This document shows, in pieces, positions 16,453 to 24,086 of a stretch of 64,000 nucleotides of DNA. The translations under genes were made by a program, and so were the position numbers. Each line of letters begins with the position of its first letter. The stretch's first letter is position 1. Source of the stretch: Corynebacterium sp. UBA2622 (lineage in GTDB: Bacteria > Actinomycetota > Actinomycetes > Mycobacteriales > Mycobacteriaceae). Location: positions 144,295 through 208,294 of the forward strand of contig NZ_DDJO01000002.1 in the NCBI RefSeq assembly GCF_002339505.1, given 5' to 3'. Below the pieces are notes generated by a model. That model saw only the letters and a list, made by a program, of their open reading frames with translations. It was not told the DNA's origin and searched no databases.

Positions 16453-19011
16453 CTAGGTGGGGAAACGGCGCGCACGGACGGAGCGCGCCTCGATGAACAC
16501 GGAGCTTCCCAGCATGAGCAGAGTCGCCCCCACCGGCGGGAGGACCCCCGCCACGGCGAGGATGATCGCGAGCGCGTTGTAGGACCAGGCGAAGACCATG
16601 TTCGTGTCGATGATCCGGGTGACCCTGCGGGCGAACTCGATGATCTGCGGCACCGCTGTCACGTCGTCGCGGATCATCACCACCTCGGCGGCGTCCTCCA
16701 CCTTGTTCAGGCGGGCGTTGACGGACTCCTCCGTGGCGTAGAGGATGCCGACGTCGCTGCCCTTGAGGGTGTTCATCATGGTGTGGTCTCCGACCATGGC
16801 GACCGTCGCACCCTGGTTGCGCAGGGAGCGCACGGCGATGGGCTTGCTGGGGGACGGGATGCCGGCGAGGACGTTGGACACGCCGAGGAAGTCGGCGAAG
16901 CGGCGCGCCACCGGGTAGGTGTCGCGGGTGAGCATCACCGTCTCGATGCCCATGTCCTCCAGCCTCTCGATGGCGGCGATCGCGTCCGGTTTCGCCGGGT
17001 CGTAGAGGGTGATCACTCCCCTGTCCCGGCCCTTCCACCGCACAACGACGGGCGCGCCGCCGGTCGTTGCCGCGATGGCCAGACGCCCGGTCAGCCGCGA
17101 CAGGTTCGTCGGCCGCCACAGCGTCGCGTCAAGGTGCTCGACGCGCTCCTCCCCGTCCTCGTCCACGAAGGTTAGGTTGAGCCGGCCCTTGAAGTCCCCC
17201 TCCGCGGTGATCTCGTCGTTGGTCAGCTCGATCCACACCGGCATGGAGGAATCCTTCGAGCGCTTGTCGCGGGACTCGCGGGCCGCCTTGACCAGCGCCT
17301 TGGCCAGGGGGTGGTTCGACTCCATGGACAGCGCGGCGGCGATGCGCAGCACCATGTCCGGGTCCTCGCCGCGCTCCGCGGTGACGGTCTCCACCACCAT
17401 CCGGGGCGTGACGAGGGTGCCCACGCGGTTGAACACCACGGTGTCCGTGTTCTCCAGCCCGCGGAAGGTCTCGCCGTCGCGAAGCATGATGCCGTTGCGG
17501 GCGGCGGACTCGATGCCCAGGCGGGTGGCCACCGCCGGCGAGATGGCGAGCGCCACCGGGGCGACCACCGCGAGGATGGACACAGCCGTGTAGAAGGAGA
17601 TGTTGTAGTTGCCCGTGATGAGGAACCACAGGCAGAAGTCCATGAAGGCGATGACGTAAGCCGCCGGGATGAGCGCACCGGCGGTGCGCGTGGAGAGCAT
17701 GGTGGCCACGTTCTCCCGTCGCGAGGCGTCCTCCACCCATTCGTGCACCGCCGCCCACCGGGTGGCGTGGCCGGTGCGCACCACGCGGACCTTGACGGTG
17801 CCGCTCTCGACGACGGTGCCCGCGTAGACGCGGGAGCCGACCTTCGCCTCGAGGGGCTCGCGGGTGTCGATCATCGGGCGGCGCAGCACGCAGCACCCGC
17901 CCACGACATCACCGTCGACCGGGATGGTTTCCCCGGGGTTGATCTTCACGTCGTAGCCGCGGTTGATCTCGGAGACGGGCAGGCGCTCCTCGATCACCTT
18001 GTCGGTTGCGCGGTTGCGCCGGAAGACGGTGAACTCGCGGTTCGGGTCCGGGCGCTGGGCCTCCATGTCCTGCAGGAGGTAGGACCGCACACGCACCGAG
18101 TTGTACCGTCCGACCAGCAGCATCGCCGTCACACCGCAGGCAACGTCGAGGAAGATCGCCATCCCGTCGGTGTGCGGGCTGGACAACCACCCGCCCGGGG
18201 TGTGCCAGCCGATGGCGCCGGTGGGCGTGAACACCAGGGCGAAGACCGTCCAGAGATAGGAGGCGAGCACCGCGATCGAGCTCGCCCCGTCGAGCGCCGG
18301 CATGCCGCGGCGCACGCCGCCCGCCATTGCGCGGTGGAACGGGAAGGCGCACCACAGCGCCACCGGCGTGGCCAGCGCCAGGCACACCCACTGCCAGCCG
18401 TCGAACTGCCACTCCGGCTTGTAGCTCAGCGCGAGCACGGGAACGGTGAGCAGGATCGCCGTCCACAGGCGCAGGGGGGTCACCATGTCGCGGGCGGTGA
18501 AGAGGACGTCGCTCTGCTTCGCCCCGGCCCGACGCGGGTCCCCGTGCAGGAAACCGGCGGCGCGCTTGCGCACCAGGTTGGCCTCCTCGTCGCGGCGCTG
18601 CCGACGCATCTTGCCCGTCATGCCCCGGGTGCCGCGCCGCGGCAACGGGTGCTCGGCGGCGCGGCGGCCGATCGCGCGACGGCGCAGCGTGGAGTCCGTC
18701 ATGGCAGCGCGCACCCCGAACCCCTCGATGACCTCGACGATGCGCACCGGGTCCATGTCCTCCGGGGCGGTGACCCAGGCGGTTGACGTGGGGTACACCA
18801 GGCGCGCGGTGACCCCCTCGAGCTTGTCCAGCGCCTCCTCGATGTCGGCCAGCTGGGGCGCGTCCTCCAACCCGCGGAGCTCGAAAGCGTAGGACGCGTT
18901 GGGGCGGTTGGTCACCCCGCGCTCTTCGTGCGGGGTGTCGGGGTCGAAACCGGCGTTCTTCGCGGCTGTCCGGGCGTCGTTGATGCACTCGTCCAGGTTG
19001 CTGGCGGCCAC
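16453..19011 (-). CDS. P-type-ATPase-like membrane protein with degenerate catalytic motifs
   Basis: 852 residues with the plan of a heavy-metal (P1B) ATPase: an HMA-like ferredoxin fold (about 40-110), membrane pairs, an A-domain (PGETIPVDGDV), a central membrane core, P/N domains (SNHPLAKALV kept) and two final spans. Yet the key motifs are altered: the HMA GMxCxxC site reads G47-LEDAPQ, TGE is T383-R-E, the CPC metal site is A484-P-V, the phosphorylated DKTGT is N528-R-V-G-T, TGDN is TRDT, and GDGxND is G741-DHTMM. It cannot form the aspartyl phosphate by the known mechanism. The reading frame is intact. GTG start, abutting the TAG of the upstream membrane-protein gene. It lies between hemB and hemE, so a non-catalytic role in haem or metal handling is plausible but unproven. 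Confidence 0.88.
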   Translation of the reverse strand: MAASNLDECINDARTAAKNAGFDPDTPHEERGVTNRPNASYAFELRGLEDAPQLADIEEALDKLEGVTARLVYPTSTAWVTAPEDMDPVRIVEVIEGFGVRAAMTDSTLRRRAIGRRAAEHPLPRRGTRGMTGKMRRQRRDEEANLVRKRAAGFLHGDPRRAGAKQSDVLFTARDMVTPLRLWTAILLTVPVLALSYKPEWQFDGWQWVCLALATPVALWCAFPFHRAMAGGVRRGMPALDGASSIAVLASYLWTVFALVFTPTGAIGWHTPGGWLSSPHTDGMAIFLDVACGVTAMLLVGRYNSVRVRSYLLQDMEAQRPDPNREFTVFRRNRATDKVIEERLPVSEINRGYDVKINPGETIPVDGDVVGGCCVLRRPMIDTREPLEAKVGSRVYAGTVVESGTVKVRVVRTGHATRWAAVHEWVEDASRRENVATMLSTRTAGALIPAAYVIAFMDFCLWFLITGNYNISFYTAVSILAVVAPVALAISPAVATRLGIESAARNGIMLRDGETFRGLENTDTVVFNRVGTLVTPRMVVETVTAERGEDPDMVLRIAAALSMESNHPLAKALVKAARESRDKRSKDSSMPVWIELTNDEITAEGDFKGRLNLTFVDEDGEERVEHLDATLWRPTNLSRLTGRLAIAATTGGAPVVVRWKGRDRGVITLYDPAKPDAIAAIERLEDMGIETVMLTRDTYPVARRFADFLGVSNVLAGIPSPSKPIAVRSLRNQGATVAMVGDHTMMNTLKGSDVGILYATEESVNARLNKVEDAAEVVMIRDDVTAVPQIIEFARRVTRIIDTNMVFAWSYNALAIILAVAGVLPPVGATLLMLGSSVFIEARSVRARRFPT

Positions 19012-19503
19012 CTACTCCACCCCCCGCCACAGCGAATGCTTCACGTCGATGTAGGCGTTGGAGGCGGGGCGGAACATGAACCACGCCGCCACGGCGAGAA
19101 TGAGCACGATCACGAACGATGCCCAGCTGCTCACCTTCAGGGCAAAGGCGGCGATGTTGAGGAAGATACCGGCCGCTGCCAAAACCGCCGCCCAGCGGCG
19201 GGCGGCCCTGGACCCCCGCTCGAGGTAGGCCGCGCAGCCTCCGATCCCCAGGCCGAGGAGGATGTCACCCACTGCCGCGAAACGCATGTTGAGCATGAAC
19301 ACGTCCCGGAAGGCTTCGTCGGCCCCATCGGGGAAACCACCGGCCAGCATCATCATCCCGCTGAGCAGCATCAGCACCGCCGCGATGACCAGCAGACGGA
19401 AAGCGAGGCGCAGGGGCGCCGGCCACGTCTCGCCCGCGGGGACGTCGTAGCGCCGGTTCGGGTCGTTGGCGCCTCCAACGATCGTGGGAAACATGCCGGC
19501 CAT
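19012..19503 (-). CDS. four-span membrane protein of the hemB-hemE interval
   Basis: 163 residues with about four hydrophobic segments (around 33-52, 70-92, 103-125, 127-147) and a conserved-looking end (RPASNAYIDVKHSLWRGVE). No motif of known function. Start ATG 19503, 6 bp after the preceding membrane-protein gene; its TAG abuts the GTG of the P-type-ATPase-like gene, so the products are probably made in fixed proportion and may form a complex. Mycobacteria also carry small membrane-protein genes after hemB, which supports a conserved role, but I cannot name one. Confidence 0.75.
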   Translation of the reverse strand: MAGMFPTIVGGANDPNRRYDVPAGETWPAPLRLAFRLLVIAAVLMLLSGMMMLAGGFPDGADEAFRDVFMLNMRFAAVGDILLGLGIGGCAAYLERGSRAARRWAAVLAAAGIFLNIAAFALKVSSWASFVIVLILAVAAWFMFRPASNAYIDVKHSLWRGVE

Positions 19504-19509
19504 ACGCGC

Positions 19510-20223
19510 CTACCCGTCCTTCGGTGTGGTGGTGTCCGCCCCGTGCGTCGGCGTGCGCACGAAGTTCTGCACCTCGTTCTGCATAGAGTAAAACAGCGCG
19601 CACGCCCCGGCCGCCCCGGCGGCGATCTGGAGGATGCCGTCGACGGCGTACATTGCCACAGGCACGCTGGCGGAGTCGGGGGTCATCAAGAAGAGCGCGA
19701 GCATGCGCAGCACGAAGAACACGGAGAAGAACTGCAGCAGCCGCAGTGCGTTCGATGCCCACGAGGCGCGTCGGGCCAGGGCACGCACGGCAAAGACGAG
19801 CAGACCCACGATGAGCAGCTGGAAAGCCACCATCATGATGACCGAGCCGTAGACACTGGCGTTGATCATCGCGTCGCTGACCTCCTCGCCGGAGGACTTC
19901 GCCGCGTCGCGGGCGCTCTCGCGCAGGGCGCTGGGGTCCATGATCATGGACGCGGTGGACACGAACAGGTGGGCCAGCTCGGCGCCGAGCATCGTGGTCA
20001 AGCACAACAGGAGGTAGCGCACCGCCTCCGGGAGCTTGACGGGCCCCTTTCCACCCGGCGCGTTCGGGCTGCCCCCGGCGACGGCGCCGGCGCTGACGTG
20101 GCTGGCGCTGCCGGGCACATCGGGGGTGGCGGGGGTGCCAGAGGCCTCACGGCCCGGCCGGTCGGGCGCTGCAGGGGGTGCGGGGGGTGCCGGGCGGGGC
20201 GGGCGCGGCGGAATACTAGACAT
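19510..20223 (-). CDS. proline-rich membrane protein following hemB
   Basis: 237 residues. The first 55 or so are Pro/Ala/Gly-rich and likely disordered (MSSIPPRPPRPAPPAPPAAP), then four hydrophobic segments (about 65-90, 120-145, 160-180, 190-210) and a short polar tail. The start overlaps the hemB stop by 8 bases. Unknown function. Gene order hemB - this gene - four-span protein - degenerate ATPase suggests one membrane assembly produced together with the haem enzymes. Confidence 0.75.
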   Translation of the reverse strand: MSSIPPRPPRPAPPAPPAAPDRPGREASGTPATPDVPGSASHVSAGAVAGGSPNAPGGKGPVKLPEAVRYLLLCLTTMLGAELAHLFVSTASMIMDPSALRESARDAAKSSGEEVSDAMINASVYGSVIMMVAFQLLIVGLLVFAVRALARRASWASNALRLLQFFSVFFVLRMLALFLMTPDSASVPVAMYAVDGILQIAAGAAGACALFYSMQNEVQNFVRTPTHGADTTTPKDG

Positions 20224-21217
20224 GGAGGGCCTTTGCTGCGTCGATGGCGAAGTAGGTGAGAATCTGGTCCGCGCCGGCGCGCCTGATGGACACGAGCGAC
20301 TCCATCATCGCCCGGTCCAGGTCGATCCATCCGTTGCGCCCGGCCGCCTGGATCATCGCGTATTCCCCGGAGACCTGGTACGCCGCGACGGGTACGGGCG
20401 AGACCTCGGCAATGCGGGCCAGGACGTCGAGGTAGGGCAACGCGGGCTTGACCATGACGAAGTCGGCACCCTCCTCCACGTCGAGCTGCACCTCCAACTG
20501 CGACTCCCGGGCGTTGGCCGGATCCTGCTGGTAGGTGCGGCGGTCGCCGGTCAGCGAGGAACCCACCGCGTCGCGGAAGGGACCGTAGAAGGCGGAGGCG
20601 TACTTGGCGGAGTAGGCCATGATGGCCACGTCCTGCCAGCCGGCGGCATCGAGGGCGTCGCGGATCACCGCGATCTGTCCGTCCATCATCCCCGAGGGGC
20701 TGACGATGTGGGCACCCGCCTCTGCCTGGGCCACCGCCATTTTGGCGTAGCAGTCGAGGGTGGCGTCGTTGAGCACCACCTCGTTGCCGAAGCGATCCGT
20801 TCCGGGCACACCGCAGTGGCCGTGATCCGTGAATTCGTCGAGGCAGGTGTCGGCCATGATGAGCAGGTCGTTCCCGAACTCCCGGCGCATCTCGGCCAGG
20901 GCGCGGTTGAGAACCCCCTCCGGGGCCCAGGCGGCCGACCCGGTGGCATCCTTGTCGCCGTCGAGTGGCACACCGAAGAGATCCACGCAGGTGATCCCCG
21001 CCTCAAGGGCCTCGTGCCCGATGGCCTTGAGGGAATCCAGCGTGTGCTGGTACTGCCCGGGCATGGAGGCGATTTCGCGCTTCTCGGCGATGCCGTCGGC
21101 GACGAAGAGCGGCAGGATCAGGTCCGAGGGGTGCAGGCGCGTCTCGGCCACGAGCTCGCGCATCGCGGCATTCTGGCGGAGGCGCCGGGGGCGCCGGGTG
21201 ATTTCATAGGAAGGCAC
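20216..21217 (-). CDS. hemB: porphobilinogen synthase (delta-aminolevulinic acid dehydratase)
   Basis: 333 residues. Condenses two aminolevulinate molecules to porphobilinogen. The catalytic lysine regions are IMAYSAKYASAFYGPFRDA and FVMVKPALPYLD. The metal site reads DTCLDEFTDHGHCG: two of the three zinc cysteines remain and the middle one is Asp, a mixed site between zinc- and magnesium-type enzymes. Upstream, 84 bp separates it from the cobA/hemD fusion. The downstream membrane gene overlaps it by 8 bases. Confidence 0.95.
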   Translation of the reverse strand: MPSYEITRRPRRLRQNAAMRELVAETRLHPSDLILPLFVADGIAEKREIASMPGQYQHTLDSLKAIGHEALEAGITCVDLFGVPLDGDKDATGSAAWAPEGVLNRALAEMRREFGNDLLIMADTCLDEFTDHGHCGVPGTDRFGNEVVLNDATLDCYAKMAVAQAEAGAHIVSPSGMMDGQIAVIRDALDAAGWQDVAIMAYSAKYASAFYGPFRDAVGSSLTGDRRTYQQDPANARESQLEVQLDVEEGADFVMVKPALPYLDVLARIAEVSPVPVAAYQVSGEYAMIQAAGRNGWIDLDRAMMESLVSIRRAGADQILTYFAIDAAKALHV

Positions 21218-21301
21218 GCTCCTATCCTAGGACCTCCCCCGGACACCCGAAAATGTTTCCGGCCCCGGGCGCACGCCGGGCGCGCCGACACGGGCTTCCT
21301 A

Positions 21302-23020
21302 CTACTCGGCCTGCCCGTCCTCGGCGGCACGGCGGCGCGAGCGGCGCTTCTTGCGCGGCGGCGGCAGCTGGCCCGTCGCCCGCAGCGAGGCGACGTGGGC
21401 CGCGAGCGCCTCCACGAGGGAGGGCACGTCGGCCACCTCTGGCATGACATCCACGCGCAGGCCCTGTTCGCGGGCTTCCGCCGCCGTCATCGGCCCGATG
21501 CAGGCGATGATGGTGCGCGGGTGTGGTTTGCCCGCGATGCCCACCAGGTTCTTCACCGTCGACGCGGAGGTGAAGCAGACCGCGTCGAAGCCGCCGGTCT
21601 TGATCATGTCCCTCACCTCGGGCGCCGGCGGGGCGGCGCGCACGGTGCGGTAGGCGACGACGTCGTCGACCTCCCATCCCTTGGCCACCAGGCCGTCGAC
21701 GAGAACGTCGGAGCCGAGGTCGGCGCGCGGCAAAAGAACGCGTGAGACGGGGTCGATGTCCTCCACGTACTCGGGGAACACCTCCACCACACCGGCGGCG
21801 TTCTGCTTGCTGCGGTGGGGCAGAAGCTCGGGCGACATGCCCCGGGAGCCCAGCGCGTCGGCGGTCTTCTCCCCCACGGCGGCAAGGTGCACACCCGCGA
21901 AGGCGCGGGCGTCGAGCCCGAGCTCCGAGAACTTCTCCCACACCGCGTTCACCGCGTTCACCGAGGTGAACACGACCCACTGGTAGCGGCCCTCGACGAT
22001 GCCCTTGATGGCGCGGTCGAGCTGGGCGGGGTTGCGCGGCGGCTCCATGGAGATGGTGGGGACGGACTGCGGGATGGCACCGTAGGAGCTCAGGCGGGCA
22101 TTCATCACGCCGGCCTGCTCCTTGGCGCGCGGCACGAGGACCCGCCACCCGTAGAGGGGACGGTTCTCCCACCAGGAGTACTTCGTGCGGTCATCGACGG
22201 CGGTGCCGATGGTCACCACCAGGCTCCCCTCGAGGTCGGCGTCGATCCGCCCCACCGTCTCCAGGGTGGCGTCGAAGGTGCGCTGCAGGCGCGTGGTGCC
22301 ATTGCTGGTCACGGTCAGCGGGGTCGTACCCGCGAAACCGCGCGCCATGAGCTCGGCGGACAGGGTGTCCAGTTGCTCGGGCAGGACCTGGAACACCAGC
22401 GGCTGGGGCGCGGCGGCGAGCTGGTCCCAGTCGACGTTGCCGTTGGACAGGTCCGTCTCCGTGTAAGTGGAGCCGAGCGCGATGCCGGCAAAGGAGGGCA
22501 CGGTGGAGGGCAGCGACATCCCGGGTACGACCTGGAACTCCATTCCGGCCGCGGCGACGGCGGAGATCTCGTCCATCACGGCGTCGCGGGTCAAGGGGTT
22601 TCCGCTGACGAGCCGGATGACGTCGCCCTCGCCCGCCTCTCCCCGCTCGATCGCCTCACCGGCCGCCGCGAGGGCGGCGCGAAGCTTCTCGACGATCCCC
22701 TCGCCGGTCAGGCCGTACTCCTCTATCTCCGCGGCCGTCGGGTCGGCCGGCCGCTGAGGCCGGCGCCGGGCGCCCGCGGCCTTGGCCTCGGCGCACATCC
22801 GCTCGTAGCGCTCCTCGGCAGCCTTGAGCTTGTCCGCCGGCACCGGCAGCTTGGCGGCGACGACGTTTCGCACCCCCTGAAGAACGTCCGGATCCACGAT
22901 CGCGATAGAATTGGTCTCCATCACCTCGCGAGCACGGACGGTGAGCAGATCGGGGTTACCCGGGCCTGCGCCGACGAAGATAACCTTCCCCGGCCGGGGC
23001 GTGATCGAGGGCATGTTCAT
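21302..23020 (-). CDS. hemD: uroporphyrinogen-III C-methyltransferase / uroporphyrinogen-III synthase fusion
   Basis: 572 residues, two domains. Residues about 10-255 are a SAM-dependent tetrapyrrole methylase (VGAGPGNPDLLTVRA at the start, RLVSGNPLTRDAVMDE, then VVPGMSLPSTVPSFAGIALG), the CobA type that makes precorrin-2/sirohaem. Residues about 280-545 are a HemD fold (VLVPRAKEQAGVMNARLSSYGA; VVFTSVNAVNAVWEK; CFTSASTVKN). The tail is basic (PRKKRRSRRRAAEDGQAE). The fusion places the branch between haem and sirohaem/cobalamin routes in one chain. An AGAAAAGA site precedes ATG 23020; an ATG two codons later is possible. It begins a second transcript, 184 bp from hemC. Confidence 0.93.
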   Translation of the reverse strand: MNMPSITPRPGKVIFVGAGPGNPDLLTVRAREVMETNSIAIVDPDVLQGVRNVVAAKLPVPADKLKAAEERYERMCAEAKAAGARRRPQRPADPTAAEIEEYGLTGEGIVEKLRAALAAAGEAIERGEAGEGDVIRLVSGNPLTRDAVMDEISAVAAAGMEFQVVPGMSLPSTVPSFAGIALGSTYTETDLSNGNVDWDQLAAAPQPLVFQVLPEQLDTLSAELMARGFAGTTPLTVTSNGTTRLQRTFDATLETVGRIDADLEGSLVVTIGTAVDDRTKYSWWENRPLYGWRVLVPRAKEQAGVMNARLSSYGAIPQSVPTISMEPPRNPAQLDRAIKGIVEGRYQWVVFTSVNAVNAVWEKFSELGLDARAFAGVHLAAVGEKTADALGSRGMSPELLPHRSKQNAAGVVEVFPEYVEDIDPVSRVLLPRADLGSDVLVDGLVAKGWEVDDVVAYRTVRAAPPAPEVRDMIKTGGFDAVCFTSASTVKNLVGIAGKPHPRTIIACIGPMTAAEAREQGLRVDVMPEVADVPSLVEALAAHVASLRATGQLPPPRKKRRSRRRAAEDGQAE

Positions 23021-23137
23021 AGAAGGTTCTTTTCTAAGGCGTGATTAAAGGCGTGAAAGGCCCCGGCCCACCGGCACGCCTAACTTGGGGCCGTGTGCGC
23101 CTGGGCATTCCACCATGTGCTAAATACACCTTAAAGT

Positions 23138-23190
23138 GAACTCCCCCCGAAACAAAAACTGGAGTTCGCCCGCCCCGCCGTGCGGCGGGG
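23138..23190. repeat. two inverted repeats between hemC and hemD
   Basis: Within the 184-bp gap: gaactcc (23138-23144) pairs with ggagttc (23161-23167) around an A-rich loop, and ccccgccg (23173-23180) pairs with cggcgggg (23183-23190) around TG. On the minus strand the GC hairpin comes just after the hemC stop and a T run follows about 13 bases later. They may terminate hemC or control hemD; neither is a textbook terminator. Confidence 0.5.
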
Positions 23191-23204
23191 TTAGTCAGCA
23201 GGGT

Positions 23205-24086
23205 TTATTCCATCAGGGCTGCCGCGCCTCGCTCCAGCAGCCGCGTGGCCACCTCGCGGCCCACCGCCACTGGGTCGGTTCCGGTGAGGGTTTCGGTGAG
23301 CTGCGCGGATCCGTCGGCGGCGAAGACGCCCCCGCGCAGGACGATCCCGCCGTCGCGAAGCTCGGCGTAGCTGGCCACGGGTGCGGTGCAGCCCGCCTCG
23401 AGGGTGGCGAGCACCTGGCGCTCGGCGGCCGCGCACACGGAGGCGGCGTTGTCCACCAGCGTGTCGATCGCCGCGCGCGCCTCCGTGTCGTCCACCCGGC
23501 ACTCCACGGCCAGCGCGCCCTGCGCGGGCGCGGGCATGAGCACCTCGGGCGGGAAGATCTCCGTGGCGCGGTCGCCGTACCCGGCGCGCGACAGCCCCGC
23601 GTAGGCGAGGATGACCGCGTCGAGCTCGCCGGAGCCGACGTAGCCCATGCGCGTCTCGATGTTCCCGCGCAGCGGGCGGATCTCCAGATCCGGGCGCAGG
23701 GCACGCAGCTGGGAGACCCGCCGCGGGGCGGAGGTGCCCACCCGGGCCCCGGCCGGGAGCTCCGCCAGGGTCAGCCCGTCGCGGGCGATGAGAGCCTCCC
23801 TGTTGTCCTCGCGGACGGGCACGATGAGGTGGGTGCGCGGCTCGGGGGCCGTCGGGAGGTCCTTGAAGGAGTGGACGGCCACGTCGACATCGCCGTCGAA
23901 GAGCGCGTCGCGCAGCGCCGAGGTGAACACGCCCACGCCGATGCGCTCCACCGGCGCCGCGGAGACGTCGCCGGCAGTGGTGACGATCTTCAGCTCCGCC
24001 CCGTGCCCCGCCGCGATGAGCGCGTCGCGCACGTGCCCGGCCTGCGTGGTGGCCAGGTTGGAACCGCGGGTGCCGATCTTGAGCAT
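23205..24086 (-). CDS. hemC: hydroxymethylbilane synthase (porphobilinogen deaminase)
   Basis: 293 residues. Polymerises four porphobilinogens into hydroxymethylbilane on a dipyrromethane cofactor. N-terminus IGTRGSNLATTQAGHVRDAL, the Asp-containing VDVAVHSFKDLPT, GTSAPRRVSQL for the acidic side chains of substrate, and the cofactor cysteine in LEAGCTAPVASYAE. ATG 24086 shares one base with the hemA stop (TAATG), so hemA and hemC are translationally coupled. Inverted repeats follow the stop codon. Confidence 0.95.
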   Translation of the reverse strand: MLKIGTRGSNLATTQAGHVRDALIAAGHGAELKIVTTAGDVSAAPVERIGVGVFTSALRDALFDGDVDVAVHSFKDLPTAPEPRTHLIVPVREDNREALIARDGLTLAELPAGARVGTSAPRRVSQLRALRPDLEIRPLRGNIETRMGYVGSGELDAVILAYAGLSRAGYGDRATEIFPPEVLMPAPAQGALAVECRVDDTEARAAIDTLVDNAASVCAAAERQVLATLEAGCTAPVASYAELRDGGIVLRGGVFAADGSAQLTETLTGTDPVAVGREVATRLLERGAAALME

